The notes beneath the pieces were generated by a model that did not search any database, was not told the origin of the DNA, and worked only from the letters and a program-made list of their open reading frames with translations. Shown one piece after another: positions 21,545 to 33,974 of a DNA stretch of 64,000 nt. A program made the translations under genes and the position numbers. Position 1 is the stretch's first letter, and every line of letters starts with the position of its first letter. The stretch is taken from assembly GCF_022539505.1 (NCBI RefSeq), contig NC_061510.1, positions 97,604,292-97,668,291 of the forward strand, written 5' to 3'. The DNA comes from Lolium rigidum. Lineage: Eukaryota > Streptophyta > Magnoliopsida > Poales > Poaceae.

Positions 21545-23077
21545 TGATAACCCACAAGTATAGGGGATCGCGGCAGTCTTCGAGGGAAGTAAAACCCAAA
21601 TTTATTGATTCGACACAAGGGGAGGTAAAGAATACTTATAAGCCTTAACAACTGAGTTGTCAATTCAGCTTGCACTCGGAAAAGCACTAGTAACAGGGGT
21701 GATGTGAAAGTAGCAAGTGATATGAGAGCAGTAGTAACAAGAATACGACAGACAGTAATAGTAATATGAGAGCAATGGCACCGTGAAAATAGTTGATACT
21801 ACTTCCAATGACATGTAGAACGAGTATATGATGATGAAAGATGGACCGGGGTTCCCAGCCTATCTACACTAGTGGCAACTCTCCAATAACAAGTGTTGGG
21901 TGAACAAATTACAGTCGGGCAATTGATAGGATTGAAATAGCATTAAGACAGAATATCAAGATCATTAATCATGTAGGCATGTTTTCCATATATAGTCATA
22001 CGTGCTCGCAATGAGAAACTTGTACAACATCTTTTGTCCTACCAGCTCGGTGGCAGTACGGCCTCTAGGGAATCTACCGGAAATTAAGGTACTCCTTTTA
22101 ATAGAGCACCGGAGCAAAGCATTAACACTCGGTGAAAACATGTGATCCTCATATCTAAGCCTTTCCCTCCAGTTGTCCCAATTTCTGTCACTTTGGGGCC
22201 TTTGGTTCCGGACATAGACATGTGCATACAACTTGTAGATACAATCTAAGCAATAAGTATAGAGCTCAAATCTAGGATCATGCCACTCGGGCCCTAGTGA
22301 CAAGCATTAAACACAACAAGATTGCAAGCAACAATAACTTCATAAACTTTGTAGATAGACAATCATAACGTAACAATCCATCGGATCCCGACAAACACAA
22401 CACCGATTACATCAGATGAATCTCAATCATGTAAGGCAGCTCATGAGATCATTGTATTGAAGTACATGGGGGAGAGAATACCAACTAGCTACAGCTAGAA
22501 CCCGTAGTCCATGGGGGAACTACTCACGGAGCATGATGGAGGCGATGGCGTTGATGGAGATGGCTTCCGGGGTACTTCCCCGTCCCGTAGGGTGCCGGAA
22601 CGGAGACTTCTGTCCCCCGAATTGGAGTTTCGCGATGGCGCGGCGCCCCGGAGTCTTTCTCGGAGTTTCGTCAATTGGTACCGCGTTTTTAGGTCGAAAG
22701 GGCTTAAATAGGCGAAGAGGCGGCGCAGAGGGGCGACAGGGTGGCCCCACACCGGGCCGGCGCGGCCGGGTGTGGCCCGCGCGGCCCACCTGTGTGGTGG
22801 CCCCCTGGCTCTCCTCCGACTCTCCTTCGGTGTTCTGGATGCTTCCGGGAAAAATAGGATGTTTGGTCTTCGTTTCGTCGAATTCCGAGAATATTGCCCG
22901 AACAGCCTTTTTGGAACCAAAAACAGCAGAAAACAGGAACTGGCACTGTGGCATCTTGTTAATAGGTTAGTTACGGAAAACGCATAAAATCATCATAAAG
23001 TGCAAGCAAAACATGTAAGTATTGTCATAAAACAAGCATGGAACATCAGAAATTATGGATACGTTGGAGACGTATCA
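21545..23077 (-). repeat. Athila-like Ty3/gypsy 3' LTR (minus)
   Basis: Read on the minus strand it begins TGATACGTCTCCAACGTATC at 23077 and ends CTTGTGGGTTATCA at 21545. A polypurine tract (AAGCTTGGGGATGCT) precedes the start on the minus strand at 23078-23092, so this is the 3' LTR of a minus-strand element. Near 22746-22776 it carries a GC-rich hairpin built on CCACACC/GGTGTGG that the other Athila-like LTRs here share. Confidence 0.8.
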
Positions 23078-23770
23078 AGCATCCCCAAGCTTAGTTCCTA
23101 CTCGTCCTCGAGTAGGTAAACGATAAAAAGAATAATTTCTGTAGTGACATGCTACTTACATAACCTTGATCATACTATTACAAAGCATATGAGATGAATG
23201 AAGTGACTCAAGGCAATGATCTATAGTTGCTAACAAATAGATAACATATAGCAAAACTTTTCATGAAGAGTACTTTCAAGACAAGCATCAAAAGCCTTGC
23301 ACAAGAGTTAACTCATAAAGCAATAGATTCAAAGTAAAGGCATCGAAGCAACACAAAGGAAGATTTAAGTTTCAGCAGTTGCTTTCAACTTTCAACATGC
23401 ATATCTCATGGATAATTGTCAACATAGAGTAATATAATAAGTGCAAATAAGCAAGTATGTAAGAATCAATGCACAGATTGACACAAGTGTTTGCTTCTAA
23501 GATGGAAGGAAGTAGGTAAACTGACTCAACATAAAGTAAAAGAATGGCCCTTCGCAGAGGGAAGCAGGGATTAAATCATGTGCTAGAGCTTTTTAAGTTT
23601 TGAAATAATATAGAGAGCATAAAAGTAAAGTTTTGAGAGGTGTTTGTTGTTGTCAACGAATGATAGTGGGCACTCTAACCCCCTTGCCAAACAGTCTTTC
23701 AAAGAGCGGCTCCCATGAAGGATGTTATCTCTACCAGCAAGGTAGATCATCCCTCTTCTCTTATGTTTAC
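23078..23770 (-). mobile_element. Athila-like 3' internal region (minus), no coding
   Basis: It follows the polypurine tract. The stretch 23500-23760 is the reverse complement of a sequence at 35430-35660, which lies in the same position relative to another Athila-like 3' LTR, so the two elements are related. It is interrupted at 23771 by a SIRE-like LTR end. Confidence 0.65.
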
Positions 23771-23836
23771 TGAAAGGACATGGATGTCGCCTAGAGGGGG
23801 GGGGGGTGAATAGGCGGTTTAAAACTTTTACGAGAG
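23771..23836 (-). repeat. Second SIRE-like LTR end, truncated by the gap
   Basis: TGAAAGGACATGGATGTCGC and the following bases match the start of the LTR at 18184, with one substitution and extra G residues. It runs straight into the N block. Confidence 0.75.
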
Positions 23837-23936
23837 NNNNNNNNNNNNNNNNNNNNNNNNNNNNNNNNNNNNNNNNNNNNNNNNNNNNNNNNNNNNNNNN
23901 NNNNNNNNNNNNNNNNNNNNNNNNNNNNNNNNNNNN
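23837..23936. other. Assembly gap, 100 N
   Basis: Exactly 100 undetermined bases, the usual placeholder for a gap of unknown length. Sequence order across it should not be trusted: minus-strand Athila-like DNA lies on the left and plus-strand Athila-like DNA on the right. Confidence 0.98.
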
Positions 23937-23969
23937 GATGGCTTGTGTAAGCAAAGGTTGGGGGGAGTG
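23937..23969 (+). mobile_element. Left flank of the nested insertion: internal Athila-like DNA of the outer element
   Basis: GGCTTGTGTAAGCAAAGGTT and the G-run that follows also occur at about 33181-33212 inside the inner element, and the outer copy resumes after the second LTR at 35392. The last five bases, GAGTG (23965-23969), are the target duplication. Confidence 0.75.
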
Positions 23970-25368
23970 TGATACGTCCAAAACGTATCTACTTTCCCGA
24001 ACACTTTTGCTATTGTTTTGCCTCTAATTTGTGTATTTTGGATGCAACTAACACGGACTAACGCTGTTTTCAGCAGAACTGTTCCGGTGTCTCGTTTTTG
24101 TGCAGAAATCCAACTTTCAGGAAAAACCTCGGGATTTTGACGGAAGGCCCTATTTTCCCGGAATGCGACGGAGCCAGAAGGACAAATCAAGTGGAGGCCC
24201 GAGGGCCCCACACCATAAGGCGGCGCGGCCTAGGGGGGCCCGCGCGGCCCTATGGTGTGGCCCCCTCGGCCGGCCTCCGACGCCCTCCTTCGGACTATTT
24301 ATCGGCCTCGACCTAAAAACGCACGGGGAGAAGTCGAAGTCGCCAGAAACCCTCCAGAACGCCGCCACATCGCGAAACTCCGTCTCGGGAGCCGAAGTCT
24401 CCGTTCTGGCACTCCGCCGGGACGGGGAATTGGAGGAGATCATCGCCGCCATCACCGCCAACGCCTCTCCATCAACCAGCCATGTTTCCCCCATCCATGT
24501 GTGAGTAATTCCCCCGCTGTAGGCCGAAGGGGATGGTAGGGATTGGATGAGATTGGTCATGTAATAGCATAAGATTGTTAGGGCATAGTGCCTAGTGTCC
24601 AGTAATTGGTACTTTGATGATATTGTTGCAACTTGTTATGCTTAATGCTTGTCACTAGGGCCCGAGTGCCATGATCTCAGATCTGAACATGTTATTGTTT
24701 CATCATGATATTCATTGTTTATGGTCTTACACGCAAGTTGTATACACATGTCGCTGTCCGGAACCAATGGCCCCGAAGTGACGAGAAATCGGGACAACCG
24801 GAGGGGATGGTAGTGATGTGAGGATCACATGTGTTCACGGAGTGTTAATGCTTTGCTCCGGTGCTCTATTAAAAGGAGTACCTTAATATCCGATAGTTTC
24901 CCTAGAGGCCGGCTGCCACCGGCTGGTAGGACAAAAGATGTTGTGCAAGTTTCTCATTGCGAGCACGTACGACTATAATTGGAACACATGCCTATTGATT
25001 GCTTTGTACTTGGATACCGTTTTATTATTATCCGCAAATGCCCTGCTATGATTGTTACATGAGTTTCTCTCATCCATGCAACGCCCGTCATCCGTCCCCG
25101 TGCCTACGGTATTTTAATCCTGCTGTTTACTAAAATCACTACTGCTGTCTTTGTTACTCTGCTGCTTTGTTATTTCACTACTGCCATTGCTATAAAGCTG
25201 TTACTGTCGATAAACTCTTGCGAGCAAGTCTGTTTCCAGGTGCAGCTGAATTGACAACTCCATTGTTAAGGCTTTCAAGTATTTTTTGTCTCCCCTTGTG
25301 TCGAATCAATAAATTGGGTTTTACTTCCTGCGAAGACTGTTGCGATCCCCTATACTTGTGGGTCATCA
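23970..25368 (+). repeat. 5' LTR of the complete Athila-like element
   Basis: 1399 bp, TG...CA ends, nearly the same as 33990-35391 apart from scattered substitutions and short indels. It contains a GC-rich hairpin at 24209-24259 (CACACCATA paired with TATGGTGTG). Confidence 0.9.
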
Positions 25369-25379
25369 AGACTATTTTA

Positions 25380-25397
25380 CGGCGCCGTTGCCGGGGA
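25380..25397 (+). other. Primer-binding site, tRNA-Asp type
   Basis: CGGCGCCGTTGCCGGGGA, 11 bases after the LTR, differs from the complement of the plant tRNA-Asp 3' end (TGGCGCCGTTGCCGGGGA) only at the first base. Confidence 0.8.
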
Positions 25398-25455
25398 ACA
25401 TAGCTTTATTTGGAAGTTCACTTGGATTGATATTGTTCGCTGCAAATTCTCCATC

Positions 25456-26698
25456 ATGGGTAAACCTCGCGATACTAAGGTCTCCATATTACCATCCACT
25501 ACAAGAAAAGGTACAACTACGAGTACCTCTGCTGCTCTTGATTCACCATCCGTGATAAGTAAACTTGTTTCACCACCACAAGCTTCAAATGCTTGGTACT
25601 TCTGCTGAATCTGAAAATTCCTCTTATAATATTGATGATGCTTCTGCTTGTGCTTGATGATAGTGGTTCATTGGGAACTTTTCTAGATGCTACAATTGCT
25701 AGGTCTAGACAAATTGAAAATACTGAAACTCCTGATGTTACTACACCTGTGAATTCACCTGAACTTGAATACTCTAGTGATGATCTTGATGAAGAATATG
25801 TGGAACTTGATGATTATTTTATTGAAAAATGCAATGCTACTACTGATGCAAGAAAAATTAAAAAGTTGCTTGCAGAACATGCTGTTAGATATAAAGCTGT
25901 CTCCTGATCCTAAATTTGCCACATCTCCTATAAACATTAAGGATAAAGATTATGATTTTTCTCTTGATCTATCTCATATAGCTATTGTTGAGAAAACACC
26001 CTTTTGTGGTGCTGAAAAAGAAAGTGTCTGTTGAACACATGATTGAGTTATCTACTCCGAGTAGCTTGTTTTCCGATGATGTTAAGAAGCGTACTTACTT
26101 TGTTGCTAAAATCTTTCCATTCTCATTAAAGGATGACGCTAAAACTTGGTATAATAGTTTGCCACCTAGTTCTATTAAAAGTCCAAAAGAATTGCTTGAT
26201 GTTTTCTTCCGTAAATACTTTCCTGCTAGTGCTCAACATGCTGCTTTGCAAAGAATTTATAATTTTGATAAGGGAGATGGAGAGAAATTGCCTGAGGCTT
26301 GGGCGAGATTTTGCTCTCTTATTAGAGCTTTGCCTGACCATGATTTGGAAAAGCATGATTTACTTGATATATTTTATAGTGGACTAACCATTGGGTCTAG
26401 GGCATACCTGGATAGTTGTGCTGGTTGTGTTTTCAGGAAAAGAACTCTAGACGAAGCTGAAGAATTATTGGCTAAAATAGGCCGGAATCATGATGATTGG
26501 ACTACGCCTGAACCAACTCCAACGCCAATATTGAAGAAGAGGGGTTTAATTAAATTGAATGATGAAGATATGAGGGAAGCCAAGAAGTCTCTCAAGGAGA
26601 AAGGTATTAAATCTGAAGATGTGAAGAATATTCCTCCCATAGAAGATATATGTGAGATAATTCCCCCTTCATCCATGATTGAGGTAAATTCCCTTTAG
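25456..26698 (+). pseudogene. Athila-like gag, frameshifted
   Basis: Translation would start at 25456 (MGKPRDTKVS). The frame shifts near 25595, 25905 and 25985. The main block (25985-26698) holds the retrotransposon gag domain: FPFSLKDDAKTWYNSLPPSS, FRKYFPASAQHAALQRIYNF and LPEAWARFCSLIRALPDHDL. A single TAG at 26696-26698 separates it from the downstream protease frame, which is in the same phase. A gag of this family packages element RNA; here it could only be made in pieces. Confidence 0.8.
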
Positions 26699-28114
26699 CG
26701 CTTTACTAGGGAAGATATTCCGTATTCAAAACCTCCTGCACAATGCTTAGATGAGTTTGATAATTATATTGTTAAGCAAGAAAATTTTAATATGAGAGTA
26801 GAGAATCATCTAATGGAAAATTCTCAAGCTATTAGTGAATTGCATGATATTGTGGAGAGAACCTCCAATGATGTTAAGATGCTTGTTAAACATTTTCATA
26901 TGGTTCAAACTCAAATTGATCAACTCACTAAAGTGCAAAATGACTTGCTAGGAAATAATGCTAAAGAAAAACATGCTTATGAAGTAACAACTAGAGGTGG
27001 TGTCTCTACCCAGGATCCTCTATATCCTGAAGGGCATCCCAAAAGAATTGAACAAGATTCTCAACGCATTGAACCTAGAGCTCCTTCTAAGAAAAAGAAG
27101 AAGAAACATAAAAATGTTGTAGAATCCTCTGAACCTGTTAATGATCCTAATAGTATTTCTATTTCTGATGCTGAAACTAAAAGTGGTAATGAACATGATA
27201 AAGATAATGATAAGAATGATACTCCTGATAAAGAAGAGGTTGAAAAAGAACCTGAAAAGCATGCTAAAAATAAAAAGTATACTAAAGAAGATTTTATTGC
27301 TGAGAAACATGGTAATGAAAGAGAACCTTGGGTGCAAAAGCAAATGCCTTTTCCTGCTAAGAAACTAAAATCAAAGGAAGAAGAACACTATAATAAATTT
27401 TGTGATTGGATGAAACCTTTATTCTTGCAAATCCCTTTGACTGATGCTATTAAACTGCCTCCTTATTCAAAGTATATGAAAGATATTGTTACTAACAAAA
27501 GGAAAATCCCCAATGAGGAAATTTCCACTATGCTTGCTAATTACTCTTTCAATGGCAAAGTTCCAAAGAAGTTAGGCGACCCAGGTATACCTACTATTCC
27601 TTGTTCTATTAAGAATAATTATGTTAAAACTGCTCTATGTGACTTGGGCGCCGGTGTTAGTGTTATGCCTTTTTCTCTTTATAAGAGACTTTACTTAGAT
27701 AAGTTGATACCTACTGATATATCTTTGCAAATGGCTGATAAATCTACTGCTATTCCTGTTGGTATATGTGAGGATGTTCCTGTTCAAGTTACTAATAACT
27801 GCTTGATATTAACTGATTTTGTTGTGTTGGAAATGCCTGAAGATGATAATATGTTTATTATTCTTGGGAGACCTTTTCTTAACACCGCAGGGGCTGTTAT
27901 TGATTGCAATAAAGGAAAGGTTACTTTCAATGTTGATGATAAGGAACACACCGTCTATTTCCCCAAGAGGATTGAGAAAGCGTGCGGAGTTAATACTATT
28001 TCTAATGTGAGAACTATCAAAGTTGAAACTATTGATTGTCCTATATATGAGCCTAAAGAAGAATATCAAACTCTTATGATTGGATCCATATCAATACAAT
28101 TCAAGGTAACATGA
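26699..28114 (+). pseudogene. Athila-like gag C-terminus plus aspartic protease
   Basis: The frame is open from 26699 to the stop at 28112-28114; the first ATG is at 26792. A lysine/glutamate-rich linker (about residues 95-190 from that ATG) leads to the protease. Its active site reads ALCDLGAGVSVMPFSLYKRL, the Athila-type Asp-Leu-Gly-Ala version, and the flap-like IILGRPFLNTAGAVID follows. The frame ends soon after the protease and no RT follows, unlike autonomous Athila elements. Confidence 0.8.
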
Positions 28115-28319
28115 TTGATTTGAGGTTTATTTCTTCATATGCTATGTAAAATTTATTTGGTGGCAAGACTTGATCAACCTTGTTAACAAATACTTTTATA
28201 TGCATAGAGAAGGTAAACAACATCTCTTTCTTCCTCCACTTGCTCTAGTTGCTGTAGCACCTTTATTTTTCAAAGTTTCTTAGTTAATTAGAGTTTTCAA
28301 AAAATTTTCTGGCCAGTAA

Positions 28320-30261
28320 TCTATACCTAATATTAAAGGGAGAAGCGTTTCCGCGTCTCATCCGTCGTCCGTCCCACCTTTCGCTCGTCGTGTGGTTTTC
28401 GTTTCGTATGTCGCTTGGTTTCTGTATTCTCCTAACCAGTTCTGGACTCTAACGATGATCGGCCTATTTAAATATTCTGGAGCGTGACCGGTCCTGTGCC
28501 CCTTCCTTTCTTTCTACGCAAACGACACAAACGGGGCGACGCAGACAACAATATTCAGCTTCCTTCTCTAGGGTTTGCGGCTGCCGGCGAGGTACAATCA
28601 GCGGCTCTAGCAGCGACGGAGGCCACGTGCAGGACACGAACATGGCCGATCTTGGCGAACGATTGAAGTTCATGGAGAAGGGGTTCGGCAAGGTAGACGA
28701 CTGCCGCTGGCGTCCGGTGGCGGAGACCCTGAGAAGATACGCAAAGCTTGTTTAAGCGCATGCCTGGTGACTAAGATGACGCGTTCGTGCTAGCTAGCTT
28801 GTTTGTGCTGCGGTAGCTTTTGCGAGGATGTGCGTTGTGCTGCTGTAGCTTTTGCGACCGAATCGGTGATTAGGTTGAGGAGGAGTTGTGCACGGCTAGG
28901 CAGGGGAGACGCGGGCGACGAGGTAGTTGGGAAGAGCGTGCGCAACATGGGAGAACAACGGCAGGACGAGTTGCTGTGACGAGCTGAAGTGGAAGACGAA
29001 GAGGGACGGCAGACGCAGTGTCGCTGTTCATCGCCACCGTCAGCGTCCACACTTGACCAGGAGTTCGTCCAAGACGACCACTGCGATGGAGCGTAAAGCA
29101 TGAGCCCACGAGCACATCGCGCGCAGGTCACCAGGACGTTCCTGCTGGTTCAGCGTACGCCATCCGTGTGGCAGCAGGTAGCCAGACACTCGCCGATGTG
29201 GTTGGGCACGTTGATGGGATCGTCCCTTGCAGGTGCCGGTAGCAAAGGGCGCGGCGATGCATCCGTAGCTGGATCCTGCCGTAGCCAGCGCGTGGCTGAT
29301 GATGCATCAACAGCCAGCAGGATCGTCGTCTTGCTATTCAGAGGTAAATTTTACATGTACACAAGTAACACAATTAATTTGGAAATCCAGCACGCTCTCT
29401 CCAATATTGCTGGATTACTCGGTTTGGCGATGGTGCAAAACAGCGCACAGCTTGTGAGTTGAGGGCAGGATGATTTTTATTTTGTAATTGATACCGCTGA
29501 TCTGATGGTTCAGGCTTTGCTATTGAAGGAGGATGTGAAGCCCTTGTTGCATACATCAACCTACGTCAACTACAGTCTAGCATGTTTTGCGGGATTGCAC
29601 TTCAAGCACTACAGTTGGGTCTTCAGAAATGAGGATTTTGTCATGACCATTGTTACTAGACAGCGGTTTTTTTTTTGGTAGCGTATGGCATAATAAGCAT
29701 GTTTAATTACCAAATAATGTGAATCATGAGCTTGTGTATAAGTTAGCTTAAGATGCACGCTCTGCTCGTCGTTTGCAACTGTTGTTCTCCATGAGCGAAT
29801 CAGTTGGGTAAATCTTTTGGCCAATGCCTCCCCGACGTTTAAATAGTGTGTTTAACTTGTTTGGACTTGATAGGTGTTGGATGATAGATAATAACAAAAA
29901 CGAATTTGGAAATATAATGTATCATTATCTGGTGAAACTTTTTTCTTATATCCTAATTTAGTCATAAAATAAAAAAATAGGTAAAGAAGTACAAATAATA
30001 ATGAAAATTTAATTTTAGTAGGAGATAGTCATATGTAATTACATTATTCTTAATACACCTATGTTCATATGGTTGCTTATTATTATTTACTTTTACTCAT
30101 TTTTCTTCTTATTATTATTATCATCTCCTGAAACTGATGTTTTCATTCATCAATTTAGAAACTGAGATAACGTCAACATGGTTGGGTGGCGGAGGTGATG
30201 GAGAAAGAGAATATTGATTTTTTCTGTACAACCCGTTGCAACGCACGGGCATATTTACTAT
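28320..30261 (+). mobile_element. Non-autonomous Helitron inserted in the Athila-like element
   Basis: The 5' end is A|TCTATACCTAATATTAAAG, with the TC start expected for Helitrons after a host A. The 3' end has the common grass Helitron hairpin CCCGTTGCAACGCACGGG (30232-30249) followed by CATATTTACTA and a host T. The canonical terminal CTAG is CTAT here, so the last base is uncertain. No Rep/helicase is present. The interior includes a small open frame at 28642-28755 (MADLGERLKFMEKGFGKVDD and 17 more residues) that I cannot identify; it may be a captured fragment. Confidence 0.75.
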
Positions 30262-30294
30262 AATAAACTTAATACTGTGGGGCACCACAGGGTG

Positions 30295-30348
30295 CCACAC
30301 CACAGGCCGGCGCGGCCAGCAAGGGGGGCGCGCCACCCTGTGGTGTGG
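30295..30348. repeat. GC-rich hairpin before the 3' accessory ORF
   Basis: CCACACCACAGG and its perfect reverse complement CCTGTGGTGTGG enclose a 30-base GC-rich loop containing GGCGCGGCC. The same design (CACACC stem, GGCGCGGCC core) lies in all Athila-like LTRs of the window. Confidence 0.8.
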
Positions 30349-30518
30349 GCCCCTCCTTGCCCCACTACTTCATCTCTTTCTCCCAGCATCTTCTCTCTCC
30401 CGAAAAAACTCGAACCAACTTTCTCTCACTCACGTTTTTGCTCAAGAGCTCAGGATTTTTCGATCTCTTTGCTCAGCCCAGATTTCTGTCTGAAATTTGG
30501 CACATTTGCTCTCCGAAA

Positions 30519-31643
30519 ATGGAAGGAGGTAGGCACCAACTCAACCAACATGAGTTGGAGGTGCAACAGGTCATGAGAGTTCACCGAGAAGAAGGAGTAT
30601 ATCCCACTTACTATCCGTGCGTGGATTTCATGAGAAGTGCAGGGATCTTGCGGGACGTTCAAAGTTTAATCTCTCGTGCAGGATTGGATGATTTTGTTGA
30701 TGGGGAACCATGCCAATATGTAAAACTGACTATGTCAGTAGTGCAGGATTTTAAATTCAATTGGTCACAATCTAATCCCATGGTTCGAGTACAAAATTTA
30801 TAATAAAACTGTCAACTTGCCATTCAGTGATTTTTGTGCAGCAATCGAGTGCCGCAATGGGGATCATGCGAGAAGATAAAGGGATCGCCACAAGAGTTCT
30901 TGGACCTCTTCAAGATGATTTGTCATGGAAGAAGCTTCTCAGAGGATGATGGTAAAATCAGTAGCATTCATTTCCCAGCTATTCGTTACTTTGCTTATTT
31001 CATTACCAAGTGTGTTCTAGCGAGAAAGAATGGAGGTAAAGTAACTATCCCGGATCTAGCCTTTCTAGCTGCTGCATTACAAGGTAATATGACTTATAAC
31101 TTGGGAGCTTTGATAGCCAACAGACTTGCCACTAACCGTGAGAGGGGAGGAATTTGTGGGGGTCTCATCGCCTCCCGCTTATTAGCTATGCATAATGTAG
31201 GACCTCACCGTCTTGATATTCAGCTCCCCATGGCGAAACTTGACATAGCCTCCATGATTAAGCATGAATTTGTTTCTGATTCATCTAATTTGAGAAACCT
31301 GTCTTATAGAATAACATTTTACAAGAAATCTTGGACAAGGACTAAGAAAGTTGAAAAATTAGTAGGATTGCCTGCACCTTCTCTGTTTAACCTTGATTCC
31401 AGGGAGGATTGGTCGGTCACGGAAAGTGCAGTTAATGCATACATCGAGGGAGGAAGCCATCGTGCACGAGACAACACGGATGAGGTCGAGGAACACCTCG
31501 ACTCGTCGTCAGATGCAGCAAGCTCTTCGCATCAACACATTGGGCATGAGGAGCCTCCACGCCTTTCTTCTGCATCGGTACCTTATTATGATTACTCCAT
31601 GTATGATCCACCGGCGTGGAACCCAGACCCTCGATGGGATTGA
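30519..31643 (+). pseudogene. 3' accessory ORF of the Athila-like element (ATHILA ORF-1-like)
   Basis: It starts with MEGGRHQLNQHELEVQQVMR at 30519 and continues through VYPTYYPCVDFMRSAGILRD. The frame is broken near 30800 and 30850; the long second part (30834-31643) contains IHFPAIRYFAYFITKCVLAR and ALQGNMTYNLGALIANRLAT and ends in an acidic Ser/Tyr-rich tail. It resembles the extra protein encoded near the 3' end of grass Athila relatives, often called ATHILA ORF-1 or putative plant transposon protein; its function is unknown. It lies after the place where pol should be, with a GC-rich hairpin and CT-rich leader ahead of it that could serve as a separate promoter/leader. Confidence 0.6.
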
Positions 31644-33974
31644 ACTCCACTTAGGCCAAAAGCCTAAGCTTGAGGGGAGGTATACCGGCATCACCCATTC
31701 TTTGCATATTATGGTTGCTGGATACTTGTACATACTTGTTTAGTCTCTTTGAGTGGTTTTCTAATGAGAGGGAGATGATATTTGGGGAAGTGCTGCCTGA
31801 AAACAGATTTTGGACTGTTACTAGAAAAATTCGTGCGCACAGCCAGAACGTTATTTTGAGCTGCCAATTTTTTTGCAGGTTCCCCAGGTTGTTATCTAAC
31901 TTTCATTAGTTGAACACTTTTCTAGCTGAGCAACGTAAGATTTTTGTAAAAATCGATTTCTGTACTGCTGTCAGGTTTTGGCAGATTTCTACCATCTCGC
32001 TTTTCTGTGTTTCTTTTAGTTTGCTATTTCTTGCTTTCACTTTGTTTCTTTCCTAAAACACAAAAAGACCAAAAATATTTCTATTGTTTCTCTTCATCAT
32101 TTGCTTATCTTGGTTTCTTGCATTTGTTTCGCTTTATTTGCTATTGCTAGTTTGCTATAAGAAAACCCAAAAAGATTTTGCTTTGTTTGCTTGTTTCCTT
32201 TTGTTCTTGTTCTCAAATTCGAAAACACCAAAAATATTTGCTGTTCTTCTTTGGTTTGTAAAGTTCATCATGAGTTCAATGGTCTTCGGTGGCTGGAGCG
32301 TGGTTTTCATTTCATATTATCCAAGCTACACAAGTGAAAAGGCAATAATGACGATCTACGACAATCTGATTGTGGTGAGAGGCTGGTATGAACTCTATTT
32401 GTTTTCATTTTTGTACATATACTCATCCATGTGAGCATGCTTAGTTGGTTCATGTGAGGTATATGTTATTTAAGAAAGTCTAGTAGTTCATGATCTCTCA
32501 TTATTAGCTCCAATTTATTAATATGAGTAGCATGTCATGGACGTTTGCTTGCATTGTTTTATTCATAAGTAAGTATGGCATTGTGGTATCCTCCTCTGAA
32601 TAATTCATTTATATCGACTTGGCACATGCTCACGCATGCATATGACTGAACAAAAAGTCAATTAAGCCTCAATGATTTACATTGCTTCAGAGTTCTTGTA
32701 TCACTTTTATGCCTCAGTTAATTTATTTTGCCGCAAGCATGATTATGACAATTATTGCTCTCTTGATTTGTCGCTCCCTAGTCTTTTGCTAGCCTTCACT
32801 TGTACTGAGCGGGAACGCTGCTCGTGCCTCCAAACACATGAAAACCAAGTTATTCCAGAGTGTCCACCATAAATACCTATGCATGGCATTTCAAACCATT
32901 CCAAGTAAATTCTCATGCGCTACCTTTAAAACCTTCAAAATGTTTCTCAAATTGTGTTAATGTTTCATAGCTCATGAGGAAGTATGTGGTGTTTAGCTTT
33001 CAACCTTGTCATTTACTTTTGACGGACTCTCATATGGACTAGTGGCACATCCGCTTATCCAATAATTTTGCAAAAAGAGCTGGCAATGGGATTCCCGAGT
33101 CCCGAATTAATTAACTTAAATAGACACTCCTCCATGGTTTGTGATTGTTGGACTGGCACCCGAAGGATTCGGTTAGCCATGGCTTGTGTAAGCAAAGGTT
33201 GGGGGGAGTGTCATCATCATAATAAAACTAAATTAAAAAGGCACTCCTTCATGGTATGTGATTGTTGGCAGGCACCCGAGGATTCGGTTAGCCATGGTTT
33301 GTGTAAGAAAGGTGGGAAGGAGTGCCACATAAACATGCAAATAATTCATGGGAGCCGCTCTTGAAAGTCCGGTTGGCGAGGTAGTTGGTGTACCCATTAC
33401 CATTCGTTGACAACAACAAACACCTCTCAAAATAATTTTACTCCTGCCTTACAAATGAAAAGCTCTAGCGCATGTTAATCCCTGCTTCCCTCTGCGAAGG
33501 GTCAATCTTTTACTTTTGTGTTGTGTCTCCATCCTTTCTTTGAGCACTTTCTTGAGAGCACAACTGTCATTCTTAGTATAATATGCTTGTCTCAAAATAT
33601 GATTGATTGTGGTATAACTTTGATGCTTTTATCTTTGACAATCACTACTTCTAGTCTTTCTATGAACTCCAGAGGTGCCCGGGCATTTATGTTTTGCCGA
33701 TCAAATACAGGCAAGAGAGATACCACTTTATCATACTCTCTTATGAACATTGCAATCCTGCTTATATACATGATTCATGATGCTTATTATTAATTGTTGG
33801 TACCTCTTCATGATTGACATAGCTGTTAGATGATCTTATTTGCATGTACCCTATTATGAACTGCTTAAGTATTAGCCATATCATGAGAATATATACATCA
33901 TATGAACAAATGTGTTGTGAAAGTTCTTTTATCGCTCAGTTGTTAACTGAATTGCTTGAGGACAAGCAATAAGC
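31644..33974 (+). other. Non-coding 3' region of the Athila-like element, with a 115-bp tandem duplication
   Basis: No domain-bearing ORF. Around 33124-33212 and 33240-33325 two units share CACTCC, TTGTGATTGTTGG, GATTCGGTTAGCCATGG and TTGTGTAAG blocks. The first unit ends with the TTGGGGGGAGTG that is also seen at the insertion site of this element in its outer relative. Confidence 0.7.

Noticed and set aside
32084..32434. Hydrophobic 116-aa ORF in the 3' region of the Athila-like element, possibly env-like
   Set aside because: Composition is a by-product of T-rich non-coding DNA; there is no start context and no similar frame in the related elements of the window.
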